Part shown: positions 5,850 through 12,891 of the stretch, one piece after another
Layout of the letters: the number at the start of each line of letters is the position of its first letter
How positions within the stretch are numbered: position 1 is the stretch's first letter
Assembly (NCBI GenBank): GCA_035536775.1
Contig: DATLNM010000036.1
Span: 1-18,121, forward strand
Source: DATLNM01 sp035536775
GTDB lineage: Bacteria; Actinomycetota; CADDZG01; WHSQ01
Direction of reading: 5' to 3'
Length of the DNA: 18,121 bases
The notes under the pieces: model-generated
What the model saw: the letters and a program-made list of their open reading frames with translations, nothing else
Database searches by the model: none
Told to the model about the DNA's origin: nothing
Position numbers and translations under genes: made by a program

Positions 5850-8061
5850 CCCGCGCGTCCACGAGATCGCCAAGGAGCTCGGGGTCTCCTCGAAAGAGGT
5901 CCTCGCGTACCTAGAAAAGACCGGCAACCCCGTGAAGAGCCACTCGTCGACGGTGGAGCCGGACATCGTGGCTCAGATCAAGAGCGCCCTCGGCCCCAAG
6001 CCGGCCGAGGCACCTGCACCCAAAGCTGCACCCGCCGCTGCACCGAAGGCCGCACCCGCGCCTGCGAAGGCCGCGCCGGCACCTGCACCCAAACCTGCAC
6101 CCGCCGCTGCACCGAAGGCCGCATCCGCGCCTGCGAAGGCCGCGCCGGCACCTGCACCCAAAGCTGCACCCGCATCCGCGCAGGCCGCACCCGCACCCAA
6201 GGCTCCCGAACCAGTAGCCGCGCCCGCCGCGGCGGCTCCGACTGCTGCCAGTGGACCCCCTTCGGTCATAACGCCGAGCGCGGACACGACCGCCGGGGCG
6301 ATCAACGTGCATCGGGCGATCACCGTCAAGGACTTCGCTGAGAAGGTCGATCGGGCTCCCGCAGAGATCGTCAAGATCCTCATCGGCCTCGGCGAGATGG
6401 TCACCGTGACGCAGTCGATGAGCGACGAGGCTGTCCTGCTGGTCGCCGACGAGATCGGTGTCCACGTGCGCGTCGTCGACCCGGAAGAGGAAGAGGCCGA
6501 AGCCGACGCCGCCGAGGAAGGCGATGCCGACGAGGACGAGGGCGTCGAGATGATCGATCGCCCGCCCGTCGTCACCGTCATGGGTCACGTCGACCACGGA
6601 AAGACCGCGATCCTCGATGCGATCCGTCGCACCGACGTTGCGGCCGGCGAGGCTGGAGGGATCACGCAGCACATAGGCGCCTACCAGATCCACCACGACG
6701 ATCGTGAAGTGACCTTCATCGACACGCCTGGCCACGCGGCGTTCACGGCGATGCGCGCCCGAGGTGCTCAGGTAACCGATATCGCGGTGCTTGTCGTCGC
6801 GGCCGACGACGGCGTTATGCCCCAGACGGTCGAGGCGATCGACCACGCGAAGGCTGCGGGCGTCCCCATCGTGGTTGCGGTTAACAAGGTCGATAAGCCC
6901 GAAGCCGACCCGGCACGCGTCCGCCAGCAACTCTCTGACCACGGTCTCCTCCCTGAAGAGTGGGGGGGCGAAACGGTGTTCGTCGATGTCTCCGCCAAGC
7001 AGCGGACAAATCTCGACAGCCTTGTCGAGATGATCCTGCTGACCGCGGATGTCCACCTCGATCTCAAGGCGAACCCCGAGGCTGCAGCGCGCGGCGTAGT
7101 TATCGAAGCGCACCTCGACAAAGGTCGCGGCCCGCTGGCAACGGTGCTCGTCAAGCGCGGCACGCTCTACGCGGGGGACGCCCTCGTGGCGGGTCCGGCG
7201 TGGGGGCGCGTGCGCGCGATGTTGAACGAGCGCGGCGAATCGGTCGAGAGTGCCGGTCCCGGTCAGCCGGTGCAGGTCCTCGGCTGGCAGTCGGTTCCCC
7301 AAGCAGGCGACGATTTCAAGACCCTGTACGACGAGCGCGAGGCGCGCCAGATCGCCGGCGAGCGTGAGCACCACCGGCGTTCCGCCGAGCTCATCACCCT
7401 CAAGAAGGGGATGTCGCTGCAGACACTCCTCGCGGCGACGCGCGAGGGCGAGCTCCCCGAGTTGAACGTGCTCCTCAAGGCCGACGCTCAAGGGTCTGTC
7501 GAGGCACTGAACGACCAGCTAACGAAGCTCGACCAGACGCTCGTCACCGTGAACATCTTGCGCAAGGGCGTAGGCGGCATCACCGAGAACGACATCACGC
7601 TCGCGCAGGCATCGAACGCGATCGTCATCGGCTTCAACGTCGTTCCGAACCCGAGTGCCAAGACGATGGCCGAAGAAGCGGGCGTCGATATCCGCACCTA
7701 CCGCGTCATCTATCAGGCGGTCGAGGACATCGAGAAGGCGGCCAAGGGTCTCCTTGGTCCTGAGGAGCGCGAGGTCGCGCTCGGTCAGGCCGAGGTGCGC
7801 GCCACGTTCCGTGTCCCCAAGCTCGGGGTCATCGCCGGTTGCATGGTCCTCGACGGCGTTATCCGGCGGAACGGCAAGGCGCGTCTCGTGCGCGACGGCA
7901 CCGTCGTCTACGAGACCAATATCGCGTCGCTGCGTCGCTTCAAGGATGACCAGCGTGAGGTCGCGGCGGGCTTCGAGTGCGGTATCGGCCTCGAGGGGTT
8001 CCAGGACATCAAGGAAGGCGACATCATCCAGGCCTTCGAGGTGCAGGAAGTCGCCCGGTAA
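5842..8061 (+). CDS. infB: Translation initiation factor IF-2
   Basis: IF-2 is the GTPase that places initiator tRNA on the 30S subunit and promotes subunit joining. The 739-residue product starts with the conserved IF2N helix module (RVHEIAKELGVSSKEVLAYL), followed by an Ala/Pro/Lys linker (about 50-140) and an acidic stretch before the G domain. GTPase motifs are complete: GHVDHGKT at 248-255, the GGITQHIGAY switch, DTPGH at 294-298, NKVD at 348-351 and a VSAK G5. Domains II-IV follow, with the C-terminal IF2 region at about 630-739. It is shorter than the 900-1000 residues common in Streptomyces and mycobacteria because of a small linker. The GTG at 5842 has GGAGG (5831-5835) at six-base spacing and overlaps nusA by 8 bp. 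Confidence 0.97.
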   Translation: MANPRVHEIAKELGVSSKEVLAYLEKTGNPVKSHSSTVEPDIVAQIKSALGPKPAEAPAPKAAPAAAPKAAPAPAKAAPAPAPKPAPAAAPKAASAPAKAAPAPAPKAAPASAQAAPAPKAPEPVAAPAAAAPTAASGPPSVITPSADTTAGAINVHRAITVKDFAEKVDRAPAEIVKILIGLGEMVTVTQSMSDEAVLLVADEIGVHVRVVDPEEEEAEADAAEEGDADEDEGVEMIDRPPVVTVMGHVDHGKTAILDAIRRTDVAAGEAGGITQHIGAYQIHHDDREVTFIDTPGHAAFTAMRARGAQVTDIAVLVVAADDGVMPQTVEAIDHAKAAGVPIVVAVNKVDKPEADPARVRQQLSDHGLLPEEWGGETVFVDVSAKQRTNLDSLVEMILLTADVHLDLKANPEAAARGVVIEAHLDKGRGPLATVLVKRGTLYAGDALVAGPAWGRVRAMLNERGESVESAGPGQPVQVLGWQSVPQAGDDFKTLYDEREARQIAGEREHHRRSAELITLKKGMSLQTLLAATREGELPELNVLLKADAQGSVEALNDQLTKLDQTLVTVNILRKGVGGITENDITLAQASNAIVIGFNVVPNPSAKTMAEEAGVDIRTYRVIYQAVEDIEKAAKGLLGPEEREVALGQAEVRATFRVPKLGVIAGCMVLDGVIRRNGKARLVRDGTVVYETNIASLRRFKDDQREVAAGFECGIGLEGFQDIKEGDIIQAFEVQEVAR
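6010..6173 (+). repeat. 69-bp imperfect tandem repeat in the IF-2 linker
   Basis: Units of 69 bp (23 codons) start at 6010, 6079 and 6148; two are complete and the third stops after about 26 bp. Copies differ by single substitutions (for example AAAGCT versus AAACCT). Each encodes an Ala/Pro/Lys segment such as APAPKAAPAAAPKAAPAP, forming the flexible linker between the N-terminal module and the G domain. Confidence 0.9.
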
Positions 8062-8072
8062 GGCACTAAGAA

Positions 8073-8375
8073 GTGTTCATCGGGATCGGTCGTTACGAGC
8101 TGTTCATCCCGGCAAGCGGCTCACTCAAGGACAAGCGACAGGTGTTGAGGTCCGTGATCAACGTCGTTCAGAAGAAGTTCAACGTCGCGATCGCCGAGGT
8201 CGAGCATCAGGAGCTGTGGCAACGCGCTGCTCTCGGTGTTTCGTGTGTGGCCTCGACGTCCGGACATTGCGTCGAGGTGCTCGACGAGGTCGAGCGCACG
8301 ATCGTCAAGATGGCGGTGCCGTCCGCTGAAGTGGTGGATCGCACCACGTGGATCAGATCGTTGGAGGACTTGTGA
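8073..8375 (+). CDS. ylxP: DUF503 family protein YlxP
   Basis: This is a small protein of 100 residues with the DUF503 signature: an N-terminal strand, SLKDKRQVLRS at about 17-27, then KKFNVAIAEVEHQELWQRA, which matches the family's most conserved block. The biochemical role is not established. In Firmicutes and Actinomycetota the gene commonly lies between infB and rbfA, as here, so a role linked to translation or ribosome assembly is inferred from context. The GTG at 8073 gives the expected MFIGIGRYEL start 11 bp after the infB stop; no good Shine-Dalgarno is visible (only AAGAAG just upstream), so expression may rely on coupling. The stop overlaps the rbfA start as GTGA. Confidence 0.9.
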   Translation: MFIGIGRYELFIPASGSLKDKRQVLRSVINVVQKKFNVAIAEVEHQELWQRAALGVSCVASTSGHCVEVLDEVERTIVKMAVPSAEVVDRTTWIRSLEDL

Positions 8376-8761
8376 CCCAGCGCATGGAGAAGGTCAACAA
8401 GAGGGCGCGCCAGGTATTGGGCGAAGCGATCCAGGGCCTCAAGGACCCGCGCATCGGGTTCGTGACGGTGACGGCGGTGCATATCTCGCCCGACCTGCGT
8501 CACGCGCGCGTCACGGTGAGCGTCCTCGGCGATGCCGACGCCCAGGCGGTGAGCATGGCTGGGATCGAGAGCGCCAAAGCTCACCTGCGGGGGGAACTGG
8601 GCCACAAGCTCGTATTGAAGTTCTTGCCGGAGCTGAACTTCGAGCTCGACCAGAGTGACGCGAAGGCAGAGCGGATAGAGATGCTCTTGAAAGAGATCCA
8701 CGGCAAGGTCTACACCGACGCCCCCACTGCTCCGGATGGAGATGCTTCGGTCGATGGCTAA
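8372..8761 (+). CDS. rbfA: 30S ribosome-binding factor RbfA
   Basis: RbfA is a cold-shock-associated factor that binds the 30S subunit near the 16S rRNA 5' end during maturation. The 129-residue product is a single KH-like domain with the family block LGEAIQGLKDPRIGFVTVTAVHISPDLRHARVTV at about 15-48 and the later LGHKLVLKFLPELNFELDQS. I chose GTG at 8372 (MTQRMEKVNKRA) because GGAGG at 8363-8367 precedes it and it forms a GTGA overlap with ylxP. A longer GTG start at 8348 adds eight non-conserved residues inside ylxP. ATG 8384 is another option. It ends 8 bp into the preferred nrnA start, continuing the chain of overlaps. Confidence 0.94.
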   Translation: MTQRMEKVNKRARQVLGEAIQGLKDPRIGFVTVTAVHISPDLRHARVTVSVLGDADAQAVSMAGIESAKAHLRGELGHKLVLKFLPELNFELDQSDAKAERIEMLLKEIHGKVYTDAPTAPDGDASVDG

Positions 8762-9728
8762 CGTCGTCGCGCAGTTCGAGGACATCGCGTCTGCCCTGCG
8801 GGATGCGTCTTCTATTGCGATCGCGTGCCATGTGAATCCAGACGGAGACGCGCTGGGCTCCGCGCTTGGCGCATCGCTCGCACTGCGCAAGGCGGGCAAG
8901 CAGACAGCGGTGTCGTGGGACGACCCCGTGGTCAAGATCCCGGCGAGCTACGCGTTCCTCCCCGGAGGCGATCACGTCGTCGCGCCGGACCAGATGCCGT
9001 CCGCCGACGTTTTCCTCGCCCTGGACTGCGGCGGTCTCGACCGTCTCGGATCCCTCGAGGTCACCGCGACGGCGTCCCCGTGCCTCGTCAACATCGATCA
9101 CCATCCCGGCAACACCGACTTCGGGAAGCTCAACGCGGTCATCACGAGTGCCTCGTCAACTGCCGAGCTCGTAGCGCAGCTCATCGGAGTCCTTGGGATC
9201 GAGCTCGACAGGGATATCGCGACCTGCCTCTACACCGGGATCGTGACCGACACGGGCCGGTTCCAGTACGTGAACTCGACCCCGGACACACTCCGTCTCG
9301 CTGCGGACCTCCTCGCGTACGACGTGCCGGCCTCGGAGATCGCGGTTGAGGTCTTTGAATCCGCTCCCTTCGGCTATCTCAAGCTTGTCGGCCGGTTGCT
9401 GGAGCGCGCGACGCTCGATAGCGACCAGCGCTTGGTCTATTCATGGATCACGCGAGCAGATCTCACGGAGTCCAAGGTGGCGAAGGACGAGACCGACAAG
9501 CTCATCGACTTTCTACGTTCGATCCGCGATGCAGAGATCGCGGCCATTTTCAAGGAGCAGGAGGATGGTCGTTTCCGGGTGAGCATGCGCTCGAAGGGGC
9601 CCCGCAGTGTCGGCGCTATCGCTCGCGCCAACGGCGGTGGAGGTCACGAGCTCGCGGCGGGGTTCAGCGCCGACACGATCGACGCCGCCATCGCCGCGAT
9701 CACCACCGGGCTGCAGCAACCGGAGTGA
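8754..9728 (+). CDS. nrnA: DHH/DHHA1 phosphoesterase, NrnA-like (nanoRNase / pAp phosphatase)
   Basis: NrnA-type enzymes degrade 2-5 nt RNA fragments and dephosphorylate 3'-phosphoadenosine 5'-phosphate using manganese. The DHH domain shows HVNPDGDALGS (26-36), Asp91 in LALDCGG, and the name-giving DHH at 115-117 (NIDHHPGN). The DHHA1 domain ends with GGGGHELAAGF (294-304). At 324 residues it matches the family. ATG 8754 was preferred because GGATGGAG (8734-8741) precedes it and the conserved region begins soon after; ATG 8736, giving six more residues, is possible. This family is often found between rbfA and truB in Gram-positive lineages. The stop forms a GTGA overlap with truB. Whether it has both activities cannot be told from sequence. 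Confidence 0.9.
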   Translation: MANVVAQFEDIASALRDASSIAIACHVNPDGDALGSALGASLALRKAGKQTAVSWDDPVVKIPASYAFLPGGDHVVAPDQMPSADVFLALDCGGLDRLGSLEVTATASPCLVNIDHHPGNTDFGKLNAVITSASSTAELVAQLIGVLGIELDRDIATCLYTGIVTDTGRFQYVNSTPDTLRLAADLLAYDVPASEIAVEVFESAPFGYLKLVGRLLERATLDSDQRLVYSWITRADLTESKVAKDETDKLIDFLRSIRDAEIAAIFKEQEDGRFRVSMRSKGPRSVGAIARANGGGGHELAAGFSADTIDAAIAAITTGLQQPE

Positions 9729-10597
9729 CGCGCTCACCAGGGGAGTCGGTAGACGGTGTGCTCGTCATCGACAAGCCGGCCGGTATCACCTCACATGACG
9801 TCGTCGATAGGGTCCGGCGCGTCCTCAAGACGCGCAAGGTCGGTCACGCGGGCACCCTCGATCCCGGCGCAACCGGTGTTCTGGTTATCGGCGTGGGGTG
9901 CGCGACCCGCTTCCTGGATTATTCGCAGGCCGTCCCGAAGTCCTACCGCGCGACCGCGGTGTGGGGGTCGTCCACCACGACACAGGATTCATCCGGTGAG
10001 GTCGTCGCATCGTCTTCCGATCGACCTTCGGAGGATGAGGTGCGAGCGACGTGCAAGCGCTTTACGGGAGCTATCGAGCAGGTGCCGCCGATGGTCTCGG
10101 CGGTGAAGATCGGCGGCGAGCGCCTTTACGCCAAGGCGCGCCGCGGCGAGACCGTGGAGCGCCCGGCGCGTCCGGTCGTCATCCACGAGCTCGAGCTCTT
10201 GGAGCACGAGGGTGATGGATCCACGAGCGAGCTCGATGTGACCTGTTCCGCCGGGACGTACATCCGGACCCTGATCCACGACATGGGCGCCGCCCTCGGC
10301 TGCGGTGGTCACATGGGGTCGCTGCGGCGTATGGCTGCTGGGGGCTTCAGCCTCGATCAAGCGGTCGATCTCGACGATGTCGGTGCGGGGTCGCTTCATC
10401 CGCTCGAATCCATCGTGCGTGCGCTCGACCATCTCGATGTGGATGCGGACGCCGCGACGCTCGTGATGAACGGACGGCCCTTGAATCTAGAGCAGGCAGG
10501 CGAGGGGCCTGTCGCAGTTCGCCACGATGGTCGCCTTCTCGCGGTCTACCGCTCGGACGGAAGCCGGCTCGTTCCCGAGCGGGTCGTAAGCCATTGA
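9725..10597 (+). CDS. truB: tRNA pseudouridine(55) synthase TruB
   Basis: TruB isomerises U55 in the T-loop of tRNAs to pseudouridine and also acts as a tRNA chaperone. The 290-residue product carries VLVIDKPAGITSHDVV near its start, the catalytic loop GHAGTLDPGATG with Asp46, the middle motif PPMVSAVKIGGERLY, and CSAGTYIRTLIHDMG; a C-terminal PUA-like segment closes the protein. The frame is open far upstream inside nrnA, but the conserved protein begins at the GTG at 9725, which overlaps the nrnA stop as GTGA. A second GTG at 9758, preceded by AGGGGAG, would cut ten residues from a region that homologues normally retain. The stop overlaps the ribF start as TTGA. Confidence 0.95.
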   Translation: MTRSPGESVDGVLVIDKPAGITSHDVVDRVRRVLKTRKVGHAGTLDPGATGVLVIGVGCATRFLDYSQAVPKSYRATAVWGSSTTTQDSSGEVVASSSDRPSEDEVRATCKRFTGAIEQVPPMVSAVKIGGERLYAKARRGETVERPARPVVIHELELLEHEGDGSTSELDVTCSAGTYIRTLIHDMGAALGCGGHMGSLRRMAAGGFSLDQAVDLDDVGAGSLHPLESIVRALDHLDVDADAATLVMNGRPLNLEQAGEGPVAVRHDGRLLAVYRSDGSRLVPERVVSH

Positions 10598-11547
10598 AGA
10601 ACTTCGTCGGTCTCGACTCGCTCGCGGGTTTCGACGGCCGGTCGGCCGTCACGATCGGCACCTTCGACGGTGTTCACCTCGGCCACCGCTTCCTGATCGC
10701 GCGGACCATCGAGGCTGCACGTGCGCGCGGGTTGGAGTCGATCGTCCTCACGTGGGACCGTCATCCTTCTGCGACGCTCCGGCCCGACAAGGTGCCGCCA
10801 CTCCTCACGACACCGGAACGCAAGATGGAGCTGCTGGAGGCGACAGGCATCGACAATGTCGTGGTTCTGCCGTTCGACAAGGAGCTGTCGAGCTGGCCCC
10901 CCGAGCGTTTCGTCAACGACGTGTTGGTCCAGGGCTTGAATGCCGCCGAGGTGGTAGTGGGTTCCAACTGGCGTTTCGGGCATAAAGCCGCGGGCGATGT
11001 CGCGCTTCTTGCGGGGCTAGGTGAAGAAGTGGCGCTCACGGTGGACGGTGTCGATCTCGAGACCATCGGCGGTGCCGCTGTGTCCTCGAGCCGGGTCCGA
11101 GCTGCCATCAAAGGCGGCGATATGAAACTCGCGCGCGATCTGATGGCGCGTCCGTTCGATGCCGACGGCGTCGTCGAGCACGGTGACGACAGGGGAGCGA
11201 GCCTGGGATTCCCGACGGCCAACGTCAAGGTCGACGAGTCTCTCGCGCACCCACCGATAGGCGTCTACGCGGGCCGCGCCCGAGTCTCCCTCCACGGCTC
11301 CGACGTCTGGCGTCCCGCCGCGATCAATCTAGGAACGAACCCGACCTTCGCGGCCGAGGGCGAGACGATCCCGCCGCGCATCGAGGCCTACCTCCTGGAT
11401 TTCGAAGGCGACCTCTACACCCACCCCATCCGCATCGAATTCTGGGAGCGCCTCCGCGACGAACAACGCTTTGACACCCCCGACGCTCTAATCGCCCAGA
11501 TCGAACAGGACGTGATCCAAACGGGAGCGCTCATAAGGGGCGAGTAG
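10594..11547 (+). CDS. ribF: Bifunctional riboflavin kinase / FAD synthetase RibF
   Basis: RibF converts riboflavin to FMN and then FAD. The 317-residue protein has an N-terminal nucleotidyltransferase domain with TIGTFDGVHLGH (20-31), NWRFGHKAAGD (125-135) and the SSSRVR motif (164-169), followed by the flavokinase domain with GFPTAN (205-210), INLGTNPTF and EAYLLDFEGDLY. The start is a TTG at 10594 that overlaps the truB stop as TTGA; there is no strong ribosome binding site, so re-initiation after truB is likely. In most bacteria ribF is followed directly by rpsO, but here the two are separated by a minisatellite and two minus-strand genes. The stop TAG abuts the first 17-bp repeat. Confidence 0.96.
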   Translation: MKNFVGLDSLAGFDGRSAVTIGTFDGVHLGHRFLIARTIEAARARGLESIVLTWDRHPSATLRPDKVPPLLTTPERKMELLEATGIDNVVVLPFDKELSSWPPERFVNDVLVQGLNAAEVVVGSNWRFGHKAAGDVALLAGLGEEVALTVDGVDLETIGGAAVSSSRVRAAIKGGDMKLARDLMARPFDADGVVEHGDDRGASLGFPTANVKVDESLAHPPIGVYAGRARVSLHGSDVWRPAAINLGTNPTFAAEGETIPPRIEAYLLDFEGDLYTHPIRIEFWERLRDEQRFDTPDALIAQIEQDVIQTGALIRGE

Positions 11548-11683
11548 CCGGTCGTCCCGGTCAGCCGGTCGTCCCGGTCAGCCTGTCGTCCCGGTCAGCC
11601 GGTCGTCCCGGTCAGCCGGTCGTCCCGGTCAGCCGGTCGTCCCGGTCAGCCGGTCGTCCCGGTCAGCCGGTCGTCCCGGTCAG
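11548..11683. repeat. Minisatellite: eight tandem copies of a 17-bp unit
   Basis: The unit CCGGTCGTCCCGGTCAG is repeated eight times without spacers, filling exactly 136 bp. Copy 3 (11582-11598) has a single G-to-T change; the others are identical. Each unit looks like two related halves, CCGGTCGTC and CCGGTCAG. It starts on the base after the ribF stop and its last copy supplies the stop codon of the convergent metalloprotease gene. No conventional terminator is visible between these convergent genes, so the GC-rich array occupies the place of one. High identity suggests recent expansion by slippage. Confidence 0.97.
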
Positions 11684-11687
11684 TCTT
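11678..11687 (+). repeat. Left copy of a 10-bp direct repeat bracketing the two minus-strand genes
   Basis: GGTCAGTCTT here is identical to 15679-15688, 4001 bp away; the two-gene segment lies between them. The first six bases belong to the last minisatellite unit. It may be a junction of an insertion, or chance. Confidence 0.45.
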
Positions 11688-12843
11688 GGGGGCTGTGGGT
11701 GGTCAGTGTCGCTCCTTGTCCAGGCAGGTGGTCGAGGATCCAGATCTCTAGTGCACCTCCATCGGGATTGCCCTTCGCAAGGTCATCCACGATGCGCTCA
11801 GGGATGTTTGGCACTGGCGTCGGGACCTTCACATAGCGCTCAGTCAAGGTCGGCCATGACCAAGACACGGTGCCGTGGTCGCACGGCGTGTCCTCGGCGT
11901 TGCGATCCAGCTCCGTGTATTCCCATCTGTTCCGGACGTATCGGGGTGCGATGTTCATCAGCGAGAGATCGAACTGTTCGTTCGTGCAGCTCGCGTCCCC
12001 ATCCCCGATCCCTTCAGGCTTGGGGTACTGGTCGGCCAATCCGAACGCGTAATGCATGAGCTCGTGGGTCATGATTCCGCCGAGAAGTAGCTCATCAGAC
12101 CACTGACCCCCATAAGGACCGACGCGACCGAGATACACCACGCCACAGGGGTCGTCGATCGTCCATTTGCCGTTGACTTCGCTGGAGCTGGGGAAGGCTG
12201 TCATGAAGACCACGTCCGCGCCGATGGTCCCGCTCTCTGCACACGCCTGCTCTTCGTATTGGAAGGTACGTACGTGCGGCGCCCGCCCGACCGGTGCATC
12301 AGCGATGACCACCTGGCCGATCCGGACGCTTCCGTCGAGAGCGTCATAGACGCGCTCCGCCATGACGTTGACGCCCTCCGCGATCAGACCCAGGTCCGCG
12401 TCGAGTCCGGGCGCGGGTGAGTTCTCGCCGTCCAACCAGATCGCGAGGTTGACCGTGTACATACGCCTCTGCTTGTCGTAGCTGCGGTAGGAGTTCTTCG
12501 GCACCACGCGTTGGATCGGCGTCTTGTCTCCGGTAGCGAGATCTTCCACTTGGAGATAGACGTCTCCTTGGCCCGGGTCGACATCGATGAACACGAGTTG
12601 GGACGGCGCGGCTGCGACGCCCTCGGGCGTGACGGTCTCGGTGAGTTGAGAAGGACTACGTCCGTAACGGACGACGGCCTCAACCGGCCCGGTGGTCTCC
12701 CAAGCAACGGCGATCCTGAAATCCGTCTTGATGGGAAAAGCAACCACCCTGGTGAACACACTCCGCTGTGCGCCCGCCGCCGTCACTATTCCAGCGACCA
12801 GTTGTAGCAAGACCAGGATGAGGACCCACCGTGCCTTCGGCAT
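11680..12843 (-). CDS. Secreted zinc metalloprotease with CLCA-like HExxHxxxGxxDxY motif
   Basis: The 387-residue product has a Sec signal peptide (hydrophobic 7-20, AGA cleavage after residue 25), a beta-rich segment at about 30-115 that looks like a fibronectin-type or similar sandwich (VAWETTGPVEAVVRYG), and a catalytic region at about 125-345. The zinc site is THELMHYAFGLADQY: His260, Glu261, His264, then Gly268 and Asp271. This spacing, with one extra residue before Gly, differs from standard HExxHxxGxxH metzincins but matches the motif I recall for CLCA proteins. SLMN at 294-297 may be a Met-turn. No membrane anchor is visible after the signal peptide. The ATG at 12843 is preceded by GGAAGGG (12846-12852). 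It lies 48 bp downstream of the AAA gene on the same strand. Specific family and substrate are unresolved. Confidence 0.75.
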   Translation of the reverse strand: MPKARWVLILVLLQLVAGIVTAAGAQRSVFTRVVAFPIKTDFRIAVAWETTGPVEAVVRYGRSPSQLTETVTPEGVAAAPSQLVFIDVDPGQGDVYLQVEDLATGDKTPIQRVVPKNSYRSYDKQRRMYTVNLAIWLDGENSPAPGLDADLGLIAEGVNVMAERVYDALDGSVRIGQVVIADAPVGRAPHVRTFQYEEQACAESGTIGADVVFMTAFPSSSEVNGKWTIDDPCGVVYLGRVGPYGGQWSDELLLGGIMTHELMHYAFGLADQYPKPEGIGDGDASCTNEQFDLSLMNIAPRYVRNRWEYTELDRNAEDTPCDHGTVSWSWPTLTERYVKVPTPVPNIPERIVDDLAKGNPDGGALEIWILDHLPGQGATLTTHSPQD

Positions 12844-12891
12844 CGCCCTTCCTTACGGCACGACTCGTGCGCGGTAACTGCGGTGTCGGCG

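Noticed and set aside
5911..7491. 526-codon minus-strand ORF opposite infB
   Set aside because: It is antisense to the conserved IF-2 G domain and linker. Its low-complexity Gly/Cys/Arg product mirrors the Ala/Pro/Lys codons, as expected for a GC-rich shadow frame.
9443..9724. N-terminal extension of truB giving 384 residues
   Set aside because: The extra part is the nrnA coding region read in another frame, Arg/His-rich and unconserved; TruB begins at about 9725.
11548..11683. CRISPR array
   Set aside because: The 17-bp units are directly adjacent with no unique spacers, and no cas genes are present; it is a minisatellite.
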